Assembly (NCBI GenBank): GCA_947579665.1
Contig: OX388344.1
Span: forward strand, 10,844,346-10,908,345
Source of the DNA: Sympetrum striolatum
Taxonomy: Eukaryota > Arthropoda > Insecta > Odonata > Libellulidae
Reading direction: 5' to 3'
DNA: 64,000 bases
Part shown: positions 21,666-35,168 of the stretch, one piece after another
Position numbering within the stretch: position 1 is the stretch's first letter
Layout of the letters: every line of letters begins with the position of its first letter
Position numbers and translations under genes: made by a program
Notes under the pieces: generated by a model
Told to the model about the DNA's origin: nothing
Database searches by the model: none
What the model saw: only the letters and a program-made list of their open reading frames with translations

Positions 21666-24600
21666 AAAAAAAGGCCAAATAGAGAAAAAAAGTTGAAATT
21701 TCGGTGAAATTATCCGATTTCAATTCTTTTTTCGTTCATATCTTCGTTAAATCATGAAAACCTAGGCAAAACAGACAAGAAAAATTGAAATTTTGTTAAA
21801 AATTATTCTTTTTCGATGCTTTTTTCAATAATTTCTTGTCAAAATCACGAAAAATAAGCAAAAATATAGGAAAAAAATTGAGAATTTGGTGAACGTTTCA
21901 TTTTTCCATGCTTGGTTCGATCATATCCTGGAAAATCTCGGAAAAAATGGCCAAATAGAGAAAAAAGTTGAAATTTCGGTGAAATCATCCGATTTCAATT
22001 ATTTTTTCGATCATATCTTGTTAAAATCATGAAAACAAAGGCAAAATAAACGAGAAAAATTGAAATTTCATTTAAAATTATTCTATTTCGATGCTTTTTT
22101 CAATCATTTCTTGTCAAAATAACGAAAACTAAGAGAATATAGGTGGAAAAAATTGTGAATTCAGTGAACTTTTCATTTTTCCATGCTTTTTTCGATCATA
22201 TCCTGGCAAAATCTCGGAAAAAAGATCAAATAGAGAAAAAAAAGTTGAAATTTCGGTGAAATTATCCGATTTCAATTATTTTTTCGATCATATCTTGTTA
22301 AAATCATGAAAACTAAGGCAAAATAAACGAGAAAAATTGAAATTTCGTTAAAAATTATTCTTTTTCGATGCTTTTTTCAATAATTTCTTGTCAAAATCAC
22401 GAAAAAGATGCAAAAATAGAGGAAAAAATTAAAAATTCGGTGAACTTTTAATTTTTCCATGATTTTTTCGAGCATATCATTGCAAAATCTCGGAAAATAG
22501 GGCCAAATAGAGAAAAAAAGTTGAAATCTCGGTGAAACTAACCGATTTCAATTATTTTTTCGATTATATCTTGGTAAAATCATGAAAACCAAGGCATAAT
22601 ATAATAGAAAAATTGAAATTTCGTTAAAAATTATTCTATTTCGATGCTTTTTTCAATAATATCTTGTCAAAATCACGAAAAATAAGCAAATATAGATGAA
22701 AAAAATTAATAATTCGGTAAACTTTCATTATTCCATGCTTTTTTCGATCGTATCGTGGTAAAATCTCGGAAAAAAAGGCAAAATAGAGAAAAAAAGTTGA
22801 AATTTCTGTAAAATTATTCGATTTCAGTTCTTTATTCGATCATACCATCGTAAAATCATGTAAACCAACGCAAAAACAAACTAGAAAAGTTGAAATGTCG
22901 TTAAATATTATATTTTTTCGAAGCTTTTTTCAATAATTTCTTGTCAAAATCACGAAAAATTAGCGAAAATAGAGGAAAAAAATTGAGAATTTGGTGAACG
23001 TTTCATTTTTCCATGCTGTTTTTGATCATATCCTGGCAAAATCTCGGAAAAAAAGGCCAAATAGAGAAAAAACGTTCAAATTTCGGTTAAATTATCAGAT
23101 TTCAATTCTTTTTTCGATCATATCTGGGTGAAATCATGAAAACTGACGAAAAATAGGCGAGAAAAATTGAAATTTTTTAAAAAATTATTCGTTTTCGATG
23201 CTTTTTTTTATCATTTCTAGTCAAAATCACGAAAACTAAGGAAAAATAAAGGAAAAAAGTTGAAAGTTCGGTGAAGTTATCCGTTTTCCATGCTTTTTTC
23301 GATCATATCTTAGATAAATCACGAATACTATGGCAAAATAGAGGAGAAAAGTTGAAATAACGGTGAAATTATCCGTTTTCGCTACTTTTTTCAATAATAT
23401 CTTCACAGAATCATGAAAACTTAGGCCAAATAGCGGAAAAAAGTTGAAATTTCGGTGAAATTATCCGATGTTTTTCTTTTTTCGATGATATCTTCACAAA
23501 ATCATGAAAAATAATGCCACAAAGAGGAGAAAAGTTCAAATTTCGTAGAAATTGTCCGGTTTCCATACTTTTTTCGATCATATTTTGGGAAAAAAACGAA
23601 AACTAAGGCAAAATAGAGGAAAAAAGTTGAAATTACTTTGAAATTGTCCGTTGTCGATGCTTTTTGCGTTCATATCTTGGGTATATCACTAAAACTATGG
23701 CAAAATAGAGGAAAAAGGTTGAAATTACGGTGAAACTATCCGTTTTCGATACTTTTTTCTATCATTTCTTGTCAAAATCTCGAATACTAGGGAATATAAA
23801 GGAAGTAAGATGAAATTTCGGTGAAATTGTCCGTTTTCGATGCTTTTTTCGATCATATCTGGGTGAAATCATGAAAACTAAGGCAGAATAGACGAGAAAA
23901 ATTGAAATTTCCTTAAAAATTATTCTTTTTCGATGCTTTTTCCAGATATTTTCTGTCAAAATCACGAAAATAAGCAAAAAAAGAGGAAAAAATTGAGAAT
24001 TTGGTAAAATAATCTGTTTTCGACGCGTTTTTCGATCATAACCTATATATAAATCACGATAACTATGGCAAAATAGAGAAAAAAAGATAAAATAGGGGGA
24101 TAAAATTGAGAATTCGGTGAACTTTTCATTTTTCCATGCTTTTTTCGATCATATCCTGGCAAAATCTCGGAAAAAAGGCAAAATAGAGAAAAAAAAGTTG
24201 AAATTTCGGTGAAATTATCCGATTTCAATTCTTTTTTCGATCATATCTTCGTAATATAATGAAAACCAAGGCAAAACAGACTAGAAAAATTGAAATTTCG
24301 TTAAAAATAATTCTTTTTCGATGCTTTTTTCAATCATTTCTTGCAAAAATCACGAAAAATAAGCAAAAATAGAGGAAAAATTTGAGAATTCGGTAAGATA
24401 ATCCGTTTTTGGTGCTTTTTTCGATCATATCTTAGATAAATCACGAAAACTAAGGCAAAATAGAGGAAAAAAGTTGAGAATTTGGTGGACGTTTCATTTT
24501 TCCATGCTATTTTTGATCATATCATTGCAAAATCTCGGAAAAAAAGGCCAAATAGAGAAAAAGAGTTGAAAATTTTCGTGAAATTATCCGATTTCAATTC

Positions 24601-27476
24601 TTTCAATCATATCTTGGTGAAATCATGAAAACTAAGGAAAAATAGGCAAGAAAAATTGAATTTTCATTAAAAATTATTATTTTTCGATGCATTTTTCAAT
24701 AATTTCTTGTCAAAATCACGAAAAAGAAGCAAAAATAGAGGAAAAAATTAAAAATTCGGTGAACTTTTCATTTTTCCATGATTTTTTCGAGCATATCATT
24801 GCAAAATCTCGGAAAATAGGGCCAAATAGAGAAAAAAAGTTCAAAACCTCGGTGAAACTAACCGATTTCAATTATTTTTTAGATTATATCTTGGTAAAAT
24901 CATGAAAACCAAGGCATAATATAATAGAAAAATTGAAATTTCGGTGAAATTATCCGATTTCAATTTTTTTTCGTTCATATCTTCGTTAAATCATGAAAAC
25001 CTAGGCAAAACAGACTAGAAAAATTGAAATTTTGTTAAAAATTATTCTTTTTCGATGCTTTTTTCAATAATTTCTTGTCAAAATCACGAAAAATAAGCAA
25101 AAATATAGGAAAAAAATTGAGAATTTGGTGAACGTTTCATTTTTCCATGCGTGGTTCGATCATATCCTGGAAAATCTCAGAAAAAAAGGCCAAATAGAGA
25201 AAAAAGTTGAAATTTCGGTGAAATCATCCGATTTCAATTATTTTTTCGATCATATCTTGTTAAAATCATGAAAACAAAGGCGAAATAAACGAGAAAAATT
25301 GAAATTTCATTTAAAATTATTCTATTTCGATGCTTTTTTCAATCATTTCTTGTCAAAATAACGAAAACTAAGAGAATATAGGTGGAAAAAATTGTGAATT
25401 CAGTGAACTTTTCATTTTTCCATGCTTTTTTTGGTCATATCCTGGCAAAATAACGGAAACTAGAGCCAAGTAGAGGAAAAAAGTTGAAACTCCGGTGAAA
25501 TCATCTTATTTCAATTCTTATTTCGATCATATCTTCGTAAAATCATGAAAACCAAGGAAAAACAGACTAGAAAAATTGAAATTTTTTTTTTAAATTATTC
25601 GTTTTCGCTACTTTTTTCAATAATATCTTCACAGAATCATGAAAACTTAGGCTAAATAGCGGAAAAAAGTTGAAATTTCGGTGAAATTATCCGATGTTTT
25701 TCTTGTTTCGATGATATCTTCACAAAATCATGAAAAATAATGCCAAAACGAGGAGAAAAGTTCAAATTTCGTAGAAATTGTCCGGTTTCCATACTTTTTT
25801 CGATCATATTTTGGGAAAAAAACGAAAACTAAGGCTAAATAGAGGAAAAAGGGTGAAATTACGGTGAAACTATCTGTTTTCGATACTTTTTTCTATCATT
25901 TCTTGTCAAAATCACGAATACTAGGGCAATATAAAGGAAGTAAGATGAAATTTCGGTGAAATTGTCCGTTTTCGATGCTTTTTTCGATCATATCTGGGTG
26001 AAATCATGAAAACTAAGGAAAAATAGGCAAGAAAAATTGAAATTTCATTAAAATTTATTATTTTTCGATGCTTTTTTCAATAACTTCTTGTCAAAATCAC
26101 GAAAAAGAAGCCAAAATAGAGGAAAAAAATTAAAAATTCGGTGAAATTTTCATTTTTCCATGCTTTTTTCGAGCATATCATTGCAAAATCTCGGAAAATA
26201 GGGCCAAATAGAGAAAAAATGTTGAAATCTCGGTGAAACTAACCGATTTCAATTATTTTTTCGATTATATCTTGGTAATATCATGAAAACAAGGCATAAT
26301 ATACGAGAAAAATTGAAATTTCGTTAAAAATTATTCTTTTTCAATGCTTTTTCCAGAAATTGCTTTTCAAAATCACGAAAAATAAGCAAAAATAGAGGAT
26401 AAAATTGAGAATTTGGTAAAATAATCTGTTTTCGATAAGATTTTCGATCATAACCTACATATAAATCACGAAAACTATGGCAAAATAGAGGAAAAAAGAT
26501 AAAATAGGGGGATAAAATTGAGAATTCGGTGAACTTTTCATTTTTCCATGCTTTTTTCGATCATATCCTGGCAAAATCTCGGAAAAAAAGGCCAAATAGA
26601 GAAAAAAAGTTGAAATTTCGGTGAAATTATCCGATTTCAATTCTTTTTTCGTTCATATCTTCGTTAAATCATGAAAACCTAGGCAAAACCGACTAGAAAA
26701 ATTGAAATTTTATTAAAAATTATTCTTTTTCGATGCTTTTTTCAATAATTTCTTGTCAAAATCACGAAAAATAAGCAAAAATATAGGAAAAAAATTGAGA
26801 ATTTTGTGAACGTTTCATTTTTCCATGCTTGGTTCGATCATATCCTGGAAAATCTCGGAAAAAAAGGCCAAATAGAGAAAAAAAGTTGAAATTTCGGTGA
26901 AATCATCCGATTTCAATTATTTTTTCGATCATATCTTGTTAAAATCATGAAAACTAAGGCAAAATATACGAGAAAAATTGAAATTTCATTTAAAATTATT
27001 CTATTTCGATGCTTTTTTCAATCATTTCTTGTCAAAATAACGAAAACTAAGAGAATATAGGTGGAAAAAATTGTGAATTCAGTGAACTTTTCATTTTTCC
27101 ATGCTTTTTTTGGTCATATCCTGGCAAAATAACGGAAACTAGAGCCAAGTAGAGGAAAAAAGTTGAAACTCCGGTGAAATCATCTTATTTCAATTCTTAT
27201 TGCGATCATATCTTCGTAAAATCATGAAAACAAGGCATACTATACGAGAAAAATTGAAATTTCGTTAAAAATTATTCTTTTTCGATGCTTTTTTCAATAA
27301 TTTCTTGTCAAAATCATGAAAAATAAGCAAAAATAGATGAAAAAATAATGAATTCGGTGATCTTTCATTATTCCATAAGGCCAAATAGAGAAAAAACGTT
27401 CAAATTTCGGTTAAATTATTAGATTTCAATTCTTTTTTCGATCATATCTGGGTGAAATCATGAAAACTAAGGCAAA
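21660..27476. repeat. Large higher-order block, copy 2 (copy 1 at 447-6263)
   Basis: Colinear with 447-6263 at +21,213 throughout, ending at the site where copy 1 carries the mobile element. Here the monomer is intact (AAGGCAAAATAAACGAG at about 27469-27485), which makes this an empty site. The centre-deleted type C monomer lies near 27374. Confidence 0.88.
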
Positions 27477-29490
27477 ATAAACGAGAAAAATTGAAATTTC
27501 ATTAAAAATTATTCTTTTTCGATGCTTTTTTCAATCATTTCTTGCCAAAATCAGGAAAAATAAGCAAAATAGAGGAAAAAATTGAGAATTCGGTAAAATA
27601 ATCCGTTTTCAATGATTTTTTCGGTCATATCTTAGATAAATCATGAAAACTAAGGCAAAATAGAGGAAAAAAGTTGATATTACTGTTAATTTATTCGATT
27701 TCAGTTCTTTATTCGATCATATCTTGTTAAAATCATGAAAACTAAGGCAAAATAAACGAGAAAAATTGAAATTTCGTTAAAAATTATTCTTTTTCGATGC
27801 TTTTTTCAATCATTTCTTGTCAAAATCACAAAAACTAAGAGAAAATTGAGGAAAAAAGTTGAAAGTTCGATAAGGTTATCCGTTTTCCATGCTTTTTTCG
27901 AACATATCTTAGTTAAATCACGAATAATATGGCAAAATAGCGGAGAAAAGTTTAAATTACGGTGAAATTTTCCGTTTTCGCTACTTTTTTCAATAATATC
28001 TTGACGGAATCATGAAAACTTATGCAAAAAAGAGGAGAAAATTTCAAAGTTCGTAAAAATTGTCCGTTTTCAATACTTTTTTCTATCATATCCTGGGAAA
28101 ATCACGAATGCTAAGGCAAAATAGAGGAAAAAAGTGGAAATATCGTTGAAATGGTCCGTTGTCGATGCTTTCTTTGATCATATCTTGGATAAATCACGAA
28201 AACTATGGCACAATAGAGGAAACAAGATTAAATTTCGGTGAAATTATCCGATTTCAATTCTTTTTTCGATCATATCTTCGTAAAATTATGAAAACCAAGG
28301 AAAAACAGACTAGAAAAATTGAAATTTCGTTAAAAATTATTCTTTTTCGATGCATTCTTCAATCATTTCCTGCCAAAATCACGAAAAATAAGCAAAAATA
28401 GAGGAAAATATTGAGAATTCGGTAAGATAATCCGTTTTCCAAGCTATTTTTGATCATATCATTGCAAAATCTCGGAAAATAGGGCCAAATAGAGAAAAAA
28501 AGTTGAAATCTCGGTTAAATTATCAGATTTCAATTCTTTTTTCGATCATTTCTGGGTGAAATCATGAAAACTGACGAAAAATAGGCGAGAAAAATTGAAA
28601 TTTTTTTTTTTAATTATTCGTTTTCGCTACTTTTTTCAATAATATCTTCACAGAATCATGAAAACTTAGGCCAAATAGCGGAAAAAAGTTGAAATTTCGG
28701 TGAAATTATCCGATGTTTTTCTTTTTTCGATGATATCTTCACAAAATCATGAAAAATAATGCCACAAAGAGGAAAAAAAGTTCAAATTTCGTAGAAATTG
28801 TCCGGTTTCCATACTTTTTTCGATCATATTTTGGGAAAAAAACGAAAACTAAGGCAAAATAAAGGAAAAAAGTTGAAATTACTTTGAAATTGTCCGTTGT
28901 CGATGCTTTTTGCGTTCATATCTTGGGTATATCACTAAAACTATGGCAAAATAGAGGAAAAAGGTTGAAATTACGGTGAAACTATCCGTTTTCGATACTT
29001 TTTTCTATCATTTCTTGTCAAAATCACGAATACTAGGGCAATATAAAGGAAGTAAGATGAAATTTCGGTGAAATTGTCCGTTTTCGATGCTTTTTTCGAT
29101 CATATCTGGGTGAAATCATGAAAACTAAGGCAGAATAGACGAGAAAAATTGAAATTTCCTTAAAAATTATTCTTTTTTGATGCTTTTTCCAGAAATTTTC
29201 TGTCAAAATCACGAAAAATAAGCAAAAATAGAGGAAAAAATTGAGAATTTGGTAAAATAATCTGTTTTCGATGCGTTTTTCGATCATAACCTATATATAA
29301 ATCACGATAACTATGGCAAAATAGAGAAAAAAAGATAAAATAGGGGGATAAAATTGAGAATTCGGTGAACTTTTCATTTTTCCATGCTTTTTTCGATCAT
29401 ATCCTGGCAAAATCTCGGAAAAAAAGGCCAAATAGAGAAAAACAAGTTGAAATTTCGGTGAAATTATCCGATTTCAATTCTTTTTTCGAT
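25594..29490. repeat. Higher-order block, copy 1 (copy 2 at 38669-42565)
   Basis: Landmarks at 26455, 27471, 28159 and 29033 recur at +13,074 to +13,077. It overlaps the end of the 21.2-kb block, so this boundary region took part in at least two duplications. After about 29490 the two copies diverge for some 277 bp (three monomers extra in copy 2) and then realign at +13,353 until about 29990. Confidence 0.82.
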
Positions 29491-31070
29491 CATATCTTGT
29501 TAAAATCATGAAAACTAAGGCAAAATAAACGAGAAAAATTGAAATTTCGTTAAAAATTATTCTTTTTCGATGCTTTTTTCAATCATTTCTTGTCAAAATC
29601 ACAAAAACTAAGAGAAAATTGAGGAAAAAAGTTGAAAGTTCGATAAAGTTATCCGTTTTACATGCTTTTTTCGATCATATCTTAGATAAATCACGAATAA
29701 TATGGCAAAATAGCGGAGAAAAGTTGAAATTACGGTGAAATTTTCCGTTTTCGCTACTTTTTCCAATAATATCTTGACGGAATCATGAAAACTTATGCCA
29801 AAAAGAGGAGAAAATTTCAAATTTTGTAAAAATTGTCCATTTTCAATACTTTTTTCCATCATATCTTGTGAAAATCACGAATGCTAAGGCAAAATAAAGG
29901 AAAAAAGTGGAAATATCGTTGAAATGGTCCGTTGTCGATGCTTTCTTTGATCATATCTTGGATAAATCACTAAAACTATGGCAAAATAGAGGAAAAAAGA
30001 TTTAATTTCGGTGAAATTATCCGATTTCAATTCTTTTTTCGATCATATCTTCGTAATATAATGAAAACCAAGGCAAAACAGACTAGAAAAATTGAAATTT
30101 CGTTAAAAATAATTCTTTTTCGATGCTTTTTTCAATCATTTCTTGCAAAAATCACGAAAAATAAGCAAAAATAGAGGAAAAATTTGAGAATTCGGTAAGT
30201 TAATCCGTTTTCGGTGCTTTTTTCAATCATATCTTAGATAAATCACGAAAACTAAGGCAAAATAGAAAAAAAAAAGTTGAGAATTTGGTGGACGTTTCAT
30301 TTTTCCATGCTATTTTTGATCATATCATTGCAAAATCTCGGAAAAAAAGGCCAAATAGAGAAAAAGAGTTGAAAATTTTCGTAAAATTATCCGATTTCAA
30401 TTCTTTCAATCATATCTGGGTGAAATCATGAAAACTAAGGAAAAATAGGCAAGAAAAATTGAATTTTCATTAGAAATTATTATTTTTCGATGCTTTTTTC
30501 AATAATTTCTTGTCAAAATCACGAAAAAGAAGCAAAAATAGAGGAAAAAATTAAAAATTCGGTGAACTTTTCATTTTTCCATGATTTTTTCGAGCATATC
30601 ATTGCAAAATCTCGGAAAATAGGGCCAAATAGAGAAAAAAGTTGAAATCTGGGTGAAACTAACCGATTTCAATTATTTTTTCGATTATATCTTGGTAAAA
30701 TCATGAAAACCAAGGCATAATATAATAGAAAAATTGAAATTTCGTTAAAAATTATTCTATTTCGATGCTTTTTTCAATAATATCTTGTCAAAATCACGAA
30801 AAATAAGCAAATATAGATGAAAAAAATTAAGAATTCGGTAAACTTTCATTATTCCATGCTTTTTTCGATCATATCCTAGTAAAATCTCGGAAAAAAAAGC
30901 CAAATAGAGAAGAAAAGTTGAAATTTTGGTAATATTATCCGATTTCAGTTCTTTATTCTATCATTTCTTGTTAAAATTATGAAAACTAAGGCAAAATAGA
31001 CAAGAAAAATTGAAATTTCATTAAAAATTATTATTTTTCGATGCTTTTTTCAATCATTTCTTGTCAAAAT
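29340..31070. repeat. Higher-order block, copy 1 (copy 2 at 35022-36752)
   Basis: A shift of 5,682 holds, with the landmark 29608 recurring at 35290. The end is marked by a switch from AAATAAGCGAAAATAGAGG here to GAAAATAAGCAAAAATAGAG in the other copy. Confidence 0.78.
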
Positions 31071-31082
31071 CACGAAAAATAA

Positions 31083-32235
31083 GCGAAAATAGAGGAAAAA
31101 AATTGAGAATTTGGTGAACGTTTGATTTTTCCATGCTGTTTTTGATCATATCCTGAAAAATTCTCGGAATATAGGGCCAAATAGAGAAAAAACGTTCAAA
31201 TTTCGGTTAAATTATCAGATTTCAATTCTTTTTTCGATCATTTCTGGGTGAAATCATGAAAACTGACGAAAAATAGGCGAGAAAAATTGAAATTTTTTTT
31301 TAAAATTATTCGTTTTCGCTACTTTTTTCAATAATATCTTCACAGAATCATGAAAACTTAGGCTAAATAGCGGAAAAAAGTTGAAATTTCGGTGAAATTA
31401 TCCGATGTTTTTCTTGTTTCGATGATATCTTCACAAAATCATGAAAAATAATGCCAAAAAGAGGAGAAAAGTTCAAATTTCGTAGAAATTGTCCGGTTTC
31501 CATACTTTTTTCGATCATATTTTGGGAAAAAAACGAAAACTAAGGCTAAATAGAGGAAAAAGGTTGAAATTACGGTGAAACTATCCGTTTTCGATACTTT
31601 TTTCTATCATTTCTTGTCAAAATCACGAATACTAGGGCAATATAAAGGAAGTAAGATGAAATTTCGGTGAAATTGTCCGTTTTCGATGCTTTTTTCGATC
31701 ATATCTGGGTGAAATCATGAAAACTAAGGAAAAATAGGCAAGAAAAATTGAAATTTCATTAAAATTTATTATTTTTTTTGATGCTTTTTTCAATAATTTC
31801 TTGTCAAAATCACGAAAAAGAAGCCAAAATAGAGGAAAAAAATTAAAAATTCGGTGAAATTTTCATTTTTCCATGCTTTTTTCGAGCATATCATTGCAAA
31901 ATCTCGGAAAATAGGGCCAAATAGAGAAAAAATGTTGAAATCTCGGTGAAACTAACCGATTTCAATTATTTTTTCGATTATATCTTGGTAATATCATGAA
32001 AACAAGGCATAATATACGAGAAAAATTGAAATTTCGTTAAAAATTATTCTTTTTCAATGCATTTTCCAGAAATTGCTTTTCAAAATCACGAAAAATAAGC
32101 AAAAATAGAGGATAAAATTGAGAATTTGGTAAAATAATCTGTTTTCGATAAGTTTTTCGATCATAACCTATATATAAATCACGAAAACTATGGCAAAATA
32201 GAGGAAAAAAGAAAAAATAGGGGGATAAAATTGAG
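31083..32235. repeat. Higher-order block, copies at 33888-35040 and about 38446-39590
   Basis: The GCGAAAATAGAGG start, the ACGTTTGATTTTTCC variant and the TTTTCGCTAC to GATACTTTTTTCTATC series are shared at +2,805/2,806 and again at a further +4,557. The middle copy has a replaced monomer pair near 34330-34440. Confidence 0.78.
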
Positions 32236-32239
32236 AATT

Positions 32240-35168
32240 CGGTGAACTTTTCATTTTTCCATCCTTTTTTCGAACATATCCTAGTAGAATCTCGGAAAAA
32301 AAGGCCAAATAGAGAAAAAAAGTTGAAATTTCGGTGAAATAATCCAATTTCAATTCTTTTTTCGATCATACCATCGTAAAATCATGTAAACCAACGCAAA
32401 AACAAACTAGAAAAGTTGAAATGTCGTTAAATATTATATATTTTCGAAGCTTTTTTTAATAATTTCTTGTCAAAATCACGAAAAATAAGCGAAAATAGAG
32501 GAAAAAAATTGAGAATTTGGTGAACGTTTCATTTTTCCATGCTGTTTTGATCATATCCTGGCAAAATCTCGGAAAAAAAGGCCAAATAGAGAAAAAACGT
32601 TCAAATTTCGGTTAAATTATCAGATTTCAATTCTTTTTTCGATCATATCTGGGTGAAATCATGAAAACTGACGAAAAATAGGCGAGAAAAATTGAAATTT
32701 CTTTAAAAATTATTCGTTTTCGATGCTTTTATCATCATTTCTAGTCAAAATCACGAAAACTAAGGAAAAATAAAGGAAAAAAGTTGAAAGTTCGGTGAAG
32801 TTATCCGTTTTCCATGCTTTTTTCGATCATATCTTAGATAAATCACGAATACTATGGCAAAATAGAGGAGAAAAGTTGAAATTACGGTGAAATTATCCGT
32901 TTTCGCTACTTTTTTCAATAATATCTTCACAGAATCATGAAAACTTAGGCCAAATAGCGGAAAAAAGTTGAAATTTCGGTGAAATTATCCGATGTTTTTC
33001 TTTTTTCGATGATATCTTCACAAAATCATGAAAAATAATGCCACAAAGAGGAGAAAAGTTCAAATTTCGTAGAAATTGTCCGGTTTCCATACTTTTTTCG
33101 ATCATATTTTGGGAAAAAAACGAAAACTAAGGCAAAATAAAGGAAAAAAGTTGAAATTACTTTGAAATTGTCCGTTGTCGATGCTTTTTGCGTTCATATC
33201 TTGGGTATATCACTAAAACTATGGCAAAATAGAGGAAAAAGGTTGAAATTACGTGAAACTATCCTTTTTCGATACTTTTTTCTATCATTTCTTGTCAAAA
33301 TCACGAATACTAGGGAATATAAAGGAAGTAAGATGAAATTTCGGTGAAATTGTCCGTTTTCGATGCTTTTTTCGATCATATCTGGGTGAAATCATGAAAA
33401 CTAAGGCAGAATAGACGAGAAAAATTGAAATTTTCTTAAAAACTATTCTTTTTTGATGCTTTTTCCAGAAATTTTCTGTCAAAATCACGAAAAATATGCA
33501 AATATAGAGGAAAAAATTGAGAATTTGGTAAAATAATCTGTTTTCGATGCGTTTTTCGATCATAACCTATATATAAATCACGATAACTATGGCAAAATAG
33601 AGAAAAAAAGATAAAGTAGGGGGATAAAATTGAGAATTCGGTGAACTTTTCATTTTTCCATGCTTTTTCGATCATATCCTGGCAAAATCTCGGAAAAAAA
33701 GGCAAAATAGAGAAAAAAAAGTTGAAATTTCGGTGAAATTATCCGATTTCAATTCTTTTTTCGATCATACCATCGTAAAATCATGAAAACCAACGCAAAA
33801 ACAAACTAGAAAAATTGAAATGTCGTTAAATGATATTCTTTTTCGAAGGTTTTTTCTATAATTTCTTGTCAAAATCACGAAAAATAAGCGAAAATAGAGG
33901 AAAAAAATTGAGAATTTGGTGAACGTTTGATTTTTCCATGCTGTTTTTGATCATATCCTGAAAAATTCTCGGAATATAGGGCCAAATAGAGAAAAAACGT
34001 TCAAATTTCGGTTAAATTATCAGATTTCAATTCTTTTTTCGATCATTTCTGGGTGAAATCATGAAAACTGACGAAAAATAGGCGAGAAAAATTGAAATTT
34101 TTTTTTTAAATTATTCGTTTTCGCTACTTTTTTCAATAATATCTTCACAGAATCATGAAAACTTAGGCTAAATAGCGGAAAAAAGTTGAAATTTCGGTGA
34201 AATTATCCGATGTTTTTCTTGTTTCGATGATATCTTCACAAAATCATGAAAAATAATGCCAAAAAGAGGAGAAAAGTTCAAATTTCGTAGAAATTGTCCG
34301 GTTTCCATACTTTTTTCGATCATATTTTGGGAAAATCACGAATACTAGGGCAATATAAAGGAAGTAAGATGAAATTTCGGTGAAATTGTCCGTTTTCGAT
34401 GCTTTTTTCTATCATTTCTTGTCAAAATCACGAATACTAGGGCAATATAAAGGAAGTAAGATGAAATTTCGGTGAAATTGTCCGTTTTCGATGCTTTTTT
34501 CGATCATATCTGGGTGAAATCATGAAAACTAAGGAAAAATAGGCAAGAAAAATTGAAATTTCATTAAAATTTATTATTTTTTTTGATGCTTTTTTCAATA
34601 ATTTCTTGTCAAAATCACGAAAAAGAAGCCAAAATAGAGGAAAAAAATTAAAAATTCGGTGAAATTTTCATTTTTCCATGCTTTTTTCGAGCATATCATT
34701 GCAAAATCTCGGAAAATAGGGCCAAATAGAGAAAAAATGTTGAAATCTCGGTGAAACTAACCGATTTCAATTATTTTTTCGATTATATCTTGGTAATATC
34801 ATGAAAACAAGGCATAATATACGAGAAAAATTGAAATTTCGTTAAAAATTATTCTTTTTCAATGCTTTTTCCAGAAATTGCTTTTCAAAATCACGAAAAA
34901 TAAGCAAAAATAGAGGATAAAATTGAGAATTTGGTAAAATAATCTGTTTTCGATAAGTTTTTCGATCATAACCTATATATAAATCACGAAAACTATGGCA
35001 AAATAGAGGAAAAAAGAAAAAATAGGGGGATAAAATTGAGAATTCGGTGAACTTTTCATTTTTCCATGCTTTTTTCGATCATATCCTGGCAAAATCTCGG
35101 AAAAAAAGGCCAAATAGAGAAAAAAAAGTTGAAATTTCGGTGAAATTATCCGATTTCAATTCTTTTTT
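32240..35168. repeat. Higher-order block, copy 1 (copy 2 at 36793-39725)
   Basis: About 2.9 kb colinear at a shift drifting from 4,553 to 4,558. At about 34330-34440 copy 1 carries two consecutive CACGAATACTAGGGCAATAT monomers where copy 2 has a CGAAAACTAAGGCTAAATAG monomer followed by one such monomer. This looks like a local conversion or a slipped monomer. Confidence 0.8.
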
